Source: ZC4RG30 sp040508085 (GTDB lineage: Bacteria > Pseudomonadota > Gammaproteobacteria > Steroidobacterales > Steroidobacteraceae). Taken from it: 64,000 nucleotides of DNA. Location of the stretch: the NCBI GenBank assembly GCA_040508085.1, contig JBEVNO010000149.1, positions 57,592-121,591 of the forward strand, in the 5' to 3' direction. This document shows positions 57,643 through 64,000 of this stretch, piece by piece. The translations under genes and the position numbers were made by a program. Within the stretch, counting starts at the first letter, position 1; each line of letters opens with the position of its first letter. The notes below the pieces were generated by a model. That model was not told the origin of the DNA. It did no database searches and saw only the letters and a list, made by a program, of their open reading frames with translations.

Positions 57643-58518
57643 ATGGCAATTGAATTCATTACCGCGCGCAATACCGATCGGCTCCAGTCGCGGCTCTGCC
57701 ACCACGGCGAGGTGACGCTGGCCACCGAGGCGCATGGCGACCCGCTCGCGCCTCCCATGGTGCTGGTCATGGGCGCCATGGCTTCGATGCTGTGGTGGCC
57801 CGATGCGCTGGTCGATGCGCTGGTGGAAGCCGGCCGCTATGTCATCCGCTACGACCATCGGGACACCGGCTTGTCCAGCTTCTGGGAGCCCGGCACGGCG
57901 AGCTACACGCTGGATGACATGGCCGACGACCTGTTCGCCGTGATGAACGGCTACAGCCTGGAACAGGCTGAGGTGGTGGGCATGTCGCTGGGCGGCGCCA
58001 TTGCGCAAGTGGCGGCGCTGCGTGTGCCCTCCCGTTTCACCAGCCTGGCATTGCTCAGCTCTACGCCGCTCGGCCGGCGGGATCTGCCGCGACCCACGGC
58101 CGAGCTGCTGGCCGTCATGACGGAGGAATCGGCAGTGGACTGGTCCGTGCGCGACAGCGTGGTGGACTTCATGGTGCGCAGCAGTGCGGCGATGGCAGGT
58201 CCGTCACGCAGCTTCGACGTCGGGCCGGCCAGGGCTTTCATCGCACGCGACTACGACCGCGCGCTGTCTTATGCGAGCGGCAACAACCACGGAAAGGTGG
58301 TGCAATCCATTGCCGACGATGCGCGCAGCGCGACGCAGATCCACGTGCCCACGGTCATCATCCATGGCACGGCAGACCCGGTGTTTCCGCTCGCACATGG
58401 CGAGGCGCTGGCGAGTGAGATTCCGGATGCGCGGCTGGTGCGCATCCCCGGCGGTGGCCACGGCCATCATCCGCAGGATTCACGGTTGATCATCGACGCC
58501 TTGCTGAGCGCGGACTGA
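57643..58518 (+). CDS. Alpha/beta hydrolase
   Basis: A 291-residue hydrolase. The oxyanion stretch is VLVMGAMASMLWWP, the acid-turn segment YDHRDTGLSS, the nucleophile S115 in VVGMSLGGAIA, the Asp in HGTADPVFP and the His in GGGHGHHP. It resembles esterases/AclJ-RdmC-like hydrolases. Substrate unknown. It is divergent from the peroxiredoxin and converges on the second hydrolase gene. Confidence 0.84.
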   Translation: MAIEFITARNTDRLQSRLCHHGEVTLATEAHGDPLAPPMVLVMGAMASMLWWPDALVDALVEAGRYVIRYDHRDTGLSSFWEPGTASYTLDDMADDLFAVMNGYSLEQAEVVGMSLGGAIAQVAALRVPSRFTSLALLSSTPLGRRDLPRPTAELLAVMTEESAVDWSVRDSVVDFMVRSSAAMAGPSRSFDVGPARAFIARDYDRALSYASGNNHGKVVQSIADDARSATQIHVPTVIIHGTADPVFPLAHGEALASEIPDARLVRIPGGGHGHHPQDSRLIIDALLSAD

Positions 58519-58535
58519 CCACCACCGAAAATAGA

Positions 58536-58559
58536 TCTGACCCCGTTTTCCGGGTCAGA
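58536..58559. repeat. REP-like hairpin between convergent hydrolase genes
   Basis: TCTGACCC (58536-58543) and GGGTCAGA (58552-58559) make a perfect 8 bp stem with an 8 nt loop. The flanks AAAATAGA and TTTTCC recall the GGGGTCAGATCTATTTT-type short palindromes that recur in many proteobacterial genomes. It includes the stop codon of the leftward hydrolase. It could also serve as a terminator. Confidence 0.55.
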
Positions 58560-59271
58560 AATCGAGCCACTGGTGCAGTGCTGCGCTGACGAGCGCGGGC
58601 CTCTCCATGGTGCTCATGTGGCCACTGGCCGGCACATCCACCAGATGACTGCCCGCGATGCGGCGGGCCATTTCCTGGTGGCGTGCCAGGGGGCTCCAGC
58701 TGTCCTCGTGCCCGCACAGCACCAGCGTCGGCAGCCGCAGCTCACCCAGCAACTGCGTGCGATCGGGACGCGCCAGCAGGGCGCGGATCTGCGCCTCGAA
58801 CTGCGCGGGCGTGGCGCGGCTGATCATGGCGTGGATGTCATCCATCAGCGCGGTGTCATCCAGCCGCGCCGGATGCACCATGCCGCGGGCCCAGTCCCGC
58901 GCCATGGCCAGCATGCCCTCGCGCTGCGCTATCGCCAGCAGCCGGTAGCGACCGGCGCGCTCGCGTTCACCGGCCTCGCCCGGGGCTGAAGCCTCGTAGC
59001 CGGTGTCGAGCAACGCGAGGCGCGTGACGCGCTCCGGCGCGCGCGCCATCACCTCGAGCGCCACGCGGCCGCCCATGGAATGCCCCGCCAGCGCGAAGCG
59101 CGGCGCCGCCGTATCGAGGATGCGCTCGGCCATCACGCCCAGCGTGTCGCTCATGCCATGCACGGCCACCTGCACGCTGCGCGTGCCACCCAGCGACTCC
59201 AGCTGGTGGCGCCACACCGCCTCGTCGCACATCAGTCCGGGCACCAGCACCAGCGGTTCAACGTCTTTCAT
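58555..59271 (-). CDS. Alpha/beta hydrolase (second)
   Basis: A 238-residue hydrolase. The oxyanion loop is LVLVPGLMCDEAVW, nucleophile in ALAGHSMGGRVALEV (about S70), Asp in LVLCGHEDSWSP and His in VPASGHMSTMERP. The ATG at 59271 is preferred; a GTG at 59280 is possible. It starts 10 bp after the phospholipase D-family gene and is in the same direction, so it may be the last gene of a LysR-PLD-hydrolase operon. Substrate unknown. Confidence 0.83.
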   Translation of the reverse strand: MKDVEPLVLVPGLMCDEAVWRHQLESLGGTRSVQVAVHGMSDTLGVMAERILDTAAPRFALAGHSMGGRVALEVMARAPERVTRLALLDTGYEASAPGEAGERERAGRYRLLAIAQREGMLAMARDWARGMVHPARLDDTALMDDIHAMISRATPAQFEAQIRALLARPDRTQLLGELRLPTLVLCGHEDSWSPLARHQEMARRIAGSHLVDVPASGHMSTMERPALVSAALHQWLDF

Positions 59272-59281
59272 GGTCTGCACA

Positions 59282-60592
59282 CTACAGTTGCGAGCGGATG
59301 GGTACGAGCAGCAGTTCGGCGAGCCGCTGCGTCCACGGACGCTGCTTCCACATGGCTGCGGTGTAAGGAGTGGAACGCGCCAGGTCCGCTTCGAAGATCT
59401 GCGTCATGCGGCCGGCGAAGCCCGCATCGTAGATATTGAGGTTGGCCTCATCGTTGAGCTGCAGCGAACGCACATCCAGGTTGGTCGAACCGACGGACAC
59501 CAGGTAACCATCGGCCACCACCATCTTGGAGTGCATCATGGTGGGCTGGTACTGGTGGATCTGCACGCCGGCAGCCAGCAGCCGGCCCCAGCTGCTGGTG
59601 GAGGCCAGCGCGACTGCCTGCGAATCGGTGTAGGGGCCAGGCACCAGCAGACGGATGCGCACCCCGCGCTGCCGTGCCTGCAGCAGGGCCTGCAACAGCA
59701 GGTCGTCGGGCACGAAATAGGCGGCCGCGATGTCGAGTGATTCCACGGCCGCGGCTATGGTGACCAGGTACATGAGCTGCATGCTCTGGCTGCCGCCTGA
59801 TGGGGAGGCGATGAACAGCTGCGCGCTGACCTCACCCGCCGGCGGCACGGCCACGAAATAGGCGCCGCCATTGAGGATCTGGCCGGTCATCTTCACCCAG
59901 TTGTCGTTGAAGGCGGCCTGGAACTGCGCGGCGATCGGCCCCTCCACGCGGAAATGCAGGTCGCGCCAGTGATCAGGATCCTCGGCATCGCCCTGCCACT
60001 GGTCGGCGATGCCGACACCGCCGGTGAACGCCACGCGGCCATCCACCACCAGCAGCTTGCGGTGCGTGCGGTTGTTCAGGCGGCCCAGCGTGTACCAGTG
60101 CAGCGGGCGATAGCGCTGCACTTCGACCCCTCCGTCGGCCATCCTGGCGAGCAGTTCCGCATCCATCTTGATGCTTCCTGCCCAGTCGACGGTCACCTTG
60201 ACCGGCACCCCGGCCCGCGCGCGTTCAATGAGCGCGGCCGTGAAGCGCTCGCCGATCTCGCCGGACCAGTAGATGTAGGTCTCGAAATTCACCGACGTGG
60301 TGGCGCCGCTGATGGCATCCAGCATGGCGGGGAATATCTCGACACCGTTCTGCAGTTCCTGCACGGCATTGCCGCCGACCACCGTCGGGCCCAGCAGCAC
60401 CGACATCTCGCGCCGGTATTCCTCGCTGCGGATCGCATAACGGTGCGGCGGCACCGTCGACAGCCGCTTCTCGGCGGAGGTGAGGTTGAGTATCACGATG
60501 CTCCCCAGCAGCAATGCCACCGCAGCGCCGGCCAGCATCCAGGTCCGCTTGACGCGGCTCCACCCGCTCCACATGCCTCCACCCCACCTCAT
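59282..60592 (-). CDS. Cardiolipin synthase-like phospholipase D family protein
   Basis: A 436-residue protein. One N-terminal membrane anchor lies at about 18-38. Two HKD motifs are present: HRKLLVVDGRVAFTGG (around 178) and HSKMVVADGYLVSVGSTN (around 352). This is the transphosphatidylation fold of bacterial cardiolipin synthases (ClsB/ClsC type). It acts on phosphatidylglycerol at the inner membrane, with the catalytic part probably periplasmic. The ATG overlaps the LysR stop by 4 bp. Confidence 0.87.
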   Translation of the reverse strand: MRWGGGMWSGWSRVKRTWMLAGAAVALLLGSIVILNLTSAEKRLSTVPPHRYAIRSEEYRREMSVLLGPTVVGGNAVQELQNGVEIFPAMLDAISGATTSVNFETYIYWSGEIGERFTAALIERARAGVPVKVTVDWAGSIKMDAELLARMADGGVEVQRYRPLHWYTLGRLNNRTHRKLLVVDGRVAFTGGVGIADQWQGDAEDPDHWRDLHFRVEGPIAAQFQAAFNDNWVKMTGQILNGGAYFVAVPPAGEVSAQLFIASPSGGSQSMQLMYLVTIAAAVESLDIAAAYFVPDDLLLQALLQARQRGVRIRLLVPGPYTDSQAVALASTSSWGRLLAAGVQIHQYQPTMMHSKMVVADGYLVSVGSTNLDVRSLQLNDEANLNIYDAGFAGRMTQIFEADLARSTPYTAAMWKQRPWTQRLAELLLVPIRSQL

Positions 60593-61503
60593 GATTGGTG
60601 CGCGATGGTGACGGGCGGCAGGGATTTTTCCAAGGCGGATTTGAGCCAGTCCAGCAGCGCGGTGATGCGCGCCAGCTTGGCGCGGTTCTGTGTCACGTGC
60701 GCGCGGAACCAGGACCTGGCCAGCGGATACTCCTGCAGCAGCTCCACCAGCCGTCCGGCGCGGATGGCGTCACCGGCCACATAACGCGGCAGCATGCCGA
60801 TGCCATTGCCGGCCAGCGCTGCTGCCTGCAGCGTCAGTGTGTCATCGGCGATCAGCCTGGGCCGCACGTCCACGGCGAGCTGCCCCTGTTCACTGTCGAA
60901 GCGCCACGCGGTACCCAGTGGCTTGAAGAACAGCCCATCGTGCCCTTCCAGGTCATGGGGCTGCAGCGGGGTGCCGCGGCGCTGCAGATATTCAGGTGCA
61001 GCACACAGCACCTGGTCGAAGGGATGCAGCGGGATGTCGAGCACACCCTCGTAGCTGTTGGCGGCGTGGCCGGTGATGGCGAGGTCGAACCCCTCCTCCG
61101 CCGGGTTCACCGAGCGGTTCACCAGCGCCAGCTCCATGGTGATGAGTTCATGCTCGCGCAGGAAACTGCCCAGCACATCGGACAGCACCAGCATGTGCAG
61201 CGTGGTGGGCACCATCATGCGGATGCGCCCCTCCAGGCGGTCGCCGGTGCGCCGCAGGCCCGACAGCGTATCGTCCAGATCAGCCACCAGCGTGCGGGCG
61301 CGGCCCTGGAACTTCTCGCCGGCCTCGGTCAGCGCCACCTTGCGCGTGGAGCGATCGAACAGCCGCATGCCCACCGTGTGCTCCAGCTGGGTGACGCGCT
61401 TGGCCGCCACGGACGGCACCAGGTTCAGCTGCCGCGCGGCCTCGGAGAAGCTGCCGTAGCGGGCGACCGCCAGGAACGCCCGCAGATTGGCCACCATATC
61501 CAT
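60589..61503 (-). CDS. LysR-family transcriptional regulator
   Basis: A 304-residue regulator. The winged helix-turn-helix is in LRAFLAVARYGSFSEAARQLNLVPSVAAKRVTQLE (1-45). The effector domain follows from about 90. It is divergent from ligAB and separated by 109 bp with inverted and direct ATATTCA elements, so it most likely controls those genes and itself. Its stop overlaps the cardiolipin synthase-like gene, which may be carried along in expression. Confidence 0.92.
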   Translation of the reverse strand: MDMVANLRAFLAVARYGSFSEAARQLNLVPSVAAKRVTQLEHTVGMRLFDRSTRKVALTEAGEKFQGRARTLVADLDDTLSGLRRTGDRLEGRIRMMVPTTLHMLVLSDVLGSFLREHELITMELALVNRSVNPAEEGFDLAITGHAANSYEGVLDIPLHPFDQVLCAAPEYLQRRGTPLQPHDLEGHDGLFFKPLGTAWRFDSEQGQLAVDVRPRLIADDTLTLQAAALAGNGIGMLPRYVAGDAIRAGRLVELLQEYPLARSWFRAHVTQNRAKLARITALLDWLKSALEKSLPPVTIAHQS

Positions 61504-61536
61504 GATTTATCTCAAAACGCGAAAACTGGGGCCGTA

Positions 61537-61573
61537 ATATTCACATATTCATCGCGGTTCGCAAGGGAATATG
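61537..61573. promoter_or_regulatory. Repeat elements in the LysR-ligA intergenic region
   Basis: ATATTCA occurs at 61537-61543 and 61545-61551 (period 8), and an inverted copy, CATATTC (61544-61550) with GAATATG (61567-61573), flanks a 16 bp spacer. The region is AT-rich in a GC-rich setting. It is a good candidate for LysR regulator binding sites, though a textbook T-N11-A site is not singled out. Confidence 0.45.
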
Positions 61574-61612
61574 ATCCGGTTACGCCCTCCGAAACCTTCA
61601 ACAGGTGCCGCC

Positions 61613-61999
61613 ATGAGCCAGATTGATTTCAGCGATATCCCGGGAACCTATGTGTTCGACGGCGGCCGCGCCATCCAGGGCCGGCACCTGAACCGCTTCT
61701 GCATGTCGCTGATGAACCCGGCCAACCGCACCCGCTTCAAGGCCGACCAGCGCGCCTACCTCGACGAATGGCCGATGAGCGAGGCGCAGAAGCTGGCGGT
61801 GATCGCCCGCGATTTCGAGGCCCTGCTCGAGCTCGGCGGCAACATCTTCTTCGTGCTCAAGCTGGCGGCGCTGGATGGCCGGCCCACGCAGTCCGTGGCA
61901 GCCTCGTTCTCCGGCCAGTCGCAGGAGGAGTACGCTGCCATGATGCGCAATGGCGGACGCAGCCCCCAGGGCAACCGCTCGGTAGCCGGCGGGTTCTGA
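61613..61999 (+). CDS. ligA: Extradiol dioxygenase small (alpha) subunit, LigA type
   Basis: A 128-residue helical subunit of class III extradiol dioxygenases. GTYVFDGGRAIQGRHLNRFCMSLMNPANRTRF and MSEAQKLAVIARDFEALLELGGNIFF match the LigA family. It forms a lid on the active site of LigB. AGGTG lies 6 nt before the ATG. One base overlaps the ligB start (TGATG). Confidence 0.92.
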   Translation: MSQIDFSDIPGTYVFDGGRAIQGRHLNRFCMSLMNPANRTRFKADQRAYLDEWPMSEAQKLAVIARDFEALLELGGNIFFVLKLAALDGRPTQSVAASFSGQSQEEYAAMMRNGGRSPQGNRSVAGGF

Positions 62000-62844
62000 T
62001 GGCGCGGCTTACCGCAGGCATCGGCTCCAGCCACGTGCCTGCGATCGGCGCTGCCCTGGATCGTGGCGCCACCACCCATCCGGACTGGGCGCCGATTTTC
62101 GCGGGCTACGAGTGGACCCGCCACTGGCTCGCCGAACAGAAACCCGATGTGGTCATCCTGGTCTACAACGACCATGCCTCGGCGTTCTCGCTGGATGTGG
62201 TGCCCACCTTCGCGCTGGGCTGTGCGGATTCCTACACGCCGGCCGATGAGGGCTGGGGCCCGCGCCGCGTGCCGGTGGTACAGGGCCATGCGCCGCTGGC
62301 CTGGCACATCGCCAACAGCGTGGTGCTGGAAGAATTCGATCTCACGCTGATGACCCAGATGGACGTGGACCACGGCCTCACCGTGCCGATGTCACTGATG
62401 CTGGGCCAGCCCGCCGAGTGGCCGGTAAAGGTGATTCCGCTGGCCGTGAACGTCATCCAGTATCCGACCCCCACCGCCAACCGCTGTTTCCGGCTGGGCG
62501 AGGCCATCGCGCGCGCCGTGAAGAGTTTTCCGGAAGACCTGAATGTGCAGATCTGGGGCACTGGCGGCATGAGCCATCAGCTGTCAGGCAAGCGCGCCGG
62601 ACTCATCAACCGCGAGTGGGACACCAGTTTCCTCGACCGGCTGACCACCGACCCGGATGCGCTGCGCACCATGTCGCATGAGGAATACGTGCGCGAGGCA
62701 GGCTCCGAAGGCATGGAGCTGATCATGTGGATGACCATGCGGGGCGCACTGGGCCCGCATATCAAGGAGCTGCATCGCTTCTACCACGTGCCGGCGTCGA
62801 ACACTGCCGTGGGCCACGTGGTGTTCACGCCTCAGATCTCGTAG
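61999..62844 (+). CDS. ligB: Extradiol dioxygenase large (beta) subunit, LigB type
   Basis: A 281-residue catalytic subunit. Iron ligands by analogy to protocatechuate 4,5-dioxygenase are H12 in GSSHVPAIG, H59 in YNDHASAF and the Glu in SEGMELIMW; the catalytic His is in GTGGMSHQLSGKR. It opens the ring of protocatechuate or a related catechol (gallate, methylgallate). No other meta-pathway genes are next to it. The 3' end overlaps the Dabb gene by 13 bp, tail to tail. Confidence 0.93.
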   Translation: MARLTAGIGSSHVPAIGAALDRGATTHPDWAPIFAGYEWTRHWLAEQKPDVVILVYNDHASAFSLDVVPTFALGCADSYTPADEGWGPRRVPVVQGHAPLAWHIANSVVLEEFDLTLMTQMDVDHGLTVPMSLMLGQPAEWPVKVIPLAVNVIQYPTPTANRCFRLGEAIARAVKSFPEDLNVQIWGTGGMSHQLSGKRAGLINREWDTSFLDRLTTDPDALRTMSHEEYVREAGSEGMELIMWMTMRGALGPHIKELHRFYHVPASNTAVGHVVFTPQIS

Positions 62845-63134
62845 TCGACCGAGCGCCGCTCGCTGATGGCTTCGCGGAACGCGGCGCCGGCAGCCTTGTG
62901 CAGCGGGTGGGCGAGATACGCCGTCAATGCCTCGCGGCTTTCCAGCTCGGTGTACAGCGCGATGTCGAAGCTGGTGTCGCCGCGCACGAAATCCATGCCC
63001 ACTTCGATCTTCAGCAGGCCCGGGATCTTTCCCTGCAGCGCTTCGAGCTGCTGCTTGATGAGCAGCGCATTGCCGGCGCTGTCGCGGCCCAGGGCCTCGG
63101 CCTTGAGTTTCCAGAAAACAAGATGTTTGACCAT
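62832..63134 (-). CDS. Dabb (stress-responsive A/B barrel) protein
   Basis: A 100-residue dimeric alpha+beta barrel protein. MVKHLVFWKLK at the start, KIPGLLKIEVGMDF and DIALYTELESREALTAYLAHPLHKA are the family pattern. These small proteins bind or cyclise aromatic or polyketide-like molecules or act in stress; here, next to ligAB, an aromatic-degradation link is possible. The start is only 21 bp from the divergent DUF808 gene. Confidence 0.85.
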   Translation of the reverse strand: MVKHLVFWKLKAEALGRDSAGNALLIKQQLEALQGKIPGLLKIEVGMDFVRGDTSFDIALYTELESREALTAYLAHPLHKAAGAAFREAISERRSVDYEI

Positions 63135-63155
63135 GGCGGCAGATTACTATTGATC

Positions 63156-64000
63156 ATGGCTTCCAGTCTCCTCGCATTGCTTGATGACATCACCTCGGTG
63201 CTCGACGACGTGGCACTGATGACCAAGGTCGCGGCGAAGAAGACCGCCGGCGTGCTGGGCGACGACCTGGCACTGAACGCCGAACAGGTCAGCGGCGTGC
63301 AGGCCAACCGCGAGATACCGGTGGTGTGGGCGGTGGCCAAGGGTTCGCTGCGCAACAAGGCCATCCTGGTGCCGGCTGCGCTGGCCGTCAGCGCGCTCAT
63401 CCCCTGGCTGATCACGCCGCTGCTGATGCTGGGCGGCCTGTTCCTGTGTTACGAGGGCTTCGAGAAGCTGTGGCACAAGCTGGTCCACCGGCGCAGCGAG
63501 GCGGCGGAGCACGCCGCCCATGTGAACGCGCTGGCCGACCCGCGCATCGACCTGGTCGCCTTCGAGAAGGAGAAGATCGGCGGCGCCATCCGCACCGATT
63601 TCATCCTGTCGGCGGAAATCATCGTGATCGCACTGGGTACCGTGGCCGGCAAGCCGTTCGCGGTGCAGGTGGGCGTGGTGGTGGGCATCGCGCTGGTGAT
63701 GACCGTCGGCGTGTATGGGCTGGTGGCCGGCATCGTCAAGCTCGATGATGCGGGCCTGCATCTGAGCCAGCGGGCATCGGCCCCGCTGCGCGCCATTGGC
63801 GCGGGGCTGCTGCGCACGGCTCCATGGCTGATGAAGGGCCTGGCGATCGCCGGCACTGCCGCGATGTTCCTGGTCGGCGGCGGCATCCTGACTCATGGGG
63901 TGCACGCGGTCAGCGAGTGGATCAGCCACGCCGCGCTCAGCGCCGGCGGGCTGCCCGCCATTGGCAGCGTACTGGGCGCGTTGACGCCCACGCTGCTCAA
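63156..64000 (+). CDS. DUF808 (YedI-like) inner-membrane protein, 3' part cut by window edge
   Basis: The frame is open from ATG 63156 to the window end (281 codons plus two bases), so the C-terminus is missing. The N-terminus SLLALLDDITSVLDDVALMTKVAAKKTAGVLGDDLALNAEQV and GSLRNKAILVPAAL are diagnostic for DUF808. Several membrane segments follow (for example LITPLLMLGGLFLCYEGFE, FILSAEIIVIALGTV, VGVVVGIALVMTVGVYGLV). Function is unknown; members are multi-pass membrane proteins. Confidence 0.85.
   Translation, partial: MASSLLALLDDITSVLDDVALMTKVAAKKTAGVLGDDLALNAEQVSGVQANREIPVVWAVAKGSLRNKAILVPAALAVSALIPWLITPLLMLGGLFLCYEGFEKLWHKLVHRRSEAAEHAAHVNALADPRIDLVAFEKEKIGGAIRTDFILSAEIIVIALGTVAGKPFAVQVGVVVGIALVMTVGVYGLVAGIVKLDDAGLHLSQRASAPLRAIGAGLLRTAPWLMKGLAIAGTAAMFLVGGGILTHGVHAVSEWISHAALSAGGLPAIGSVLGALTPTLL

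Noticed and set aside
1..64000. Search for tRNA, rRNA, CRISPR arrays, insertion sequences, prophage or toxin-antitoxin genes
   Set aside because: None seen by reading both strands; intergenic gaps are short and filled by promoters, hairpins or terminators.

Overview
The window is gene-dense, GC-rich bacterial DNA with short intergenic gaps, many 1-4 bp start/stop overlaps and frequent GTG starts. The gene set (PotFGHI, SpuC and Puu-type polyamine genes, RlmKL, a TorF-family porin, PhnB-like VOC protein, LysR-LigAB) points to a proteobacterium, most likely a free-living gammaproteobacterium of the Xanthomonadales/Nevskiales/Steroidobacter type. That placement is an inference from gene content. 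I see no rRNA, tRNA, CRISPR array, insertion sequence or integrase, so it reads as stable chromosome.

Region 1 (1-14411) is mainly polyamine uptake and breakdown. After a truncated HDOD gene at the left edge, a long leftward operon runs from 11614 down to 714: puuD, puuA, spuC, potF, potG, potH, potI, ppgK (polyphosphate glucokinase), a methionine-type aminotransferase and a Cys/Met gamma-lyase/synthase family enzyme. A second PuuA paralogue and puuB run the other way from a shared 152 bp control region that holds a short palindrome. PuuC (aldehyde dehydrogenase) and an omega-amino acid aminotransferase lie at 20619-23537 and can complete the gamma-glutamyl and transaminase routes of putrescine.

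Region 2 (14495-38575) is mixed: a secreted S1/P1 nuclease, an isoquinoline oxidoreductase-like molybdenum hydroxylase (iorBA), rlmKL, a TorF-like porin, an orphan TolC lipoprotein, a glycerate module (2-hydroxyacid dehydrogenase plus D-glycerate kinase), inorganic pyrophosphatase, an ABC/FtsX-like exporter with HlyD-type adaptor, a PAS-rich hybrid histidine kinase, a small SmpA-like protein, a hemerythrin, a phosphoglycerate-mutase-fold protein and NAD(P)H-hydrate dehydratase. At 38406-39014 is a GIY-YIG nuclease-like gene preceded by a perfect LexA-type dyad.

Region 3 (39119-51103) is one rightward chemotaxis-type operon of eleven tightly packed genes: a cytosolic receptor with two signalling tips, a triple-CheW scaffold, CheB, a HEAT-repeat protein, CheR, CheY, CheA, a small STAS-like protein, a second CheY, a two-site CheC and a hybrid histidine kinase. 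No membrane receptor and no CheD are present. It looks like a soluble, non-canonical array controlling something other than simple swimming.

Region 4 (51200-64000) starts with a repair cassette (Nei/Fpg glycosylase, DUF72, ATP-dependent DNA ligase), then an intradiol hydroxyquinol-type dioxygenase, a small membrane protein, a VOC protein, a DsbA-fold protein with a peroxiredoxin, two alpha/beta hydrolases, a phospholipase-D/cardiolipin synthase gene joined to a LysR regulator, divergent ligAB extradiol dioxygenase genes, a Dabb protein and a truncated DUF808 membrane protein at the right edge.
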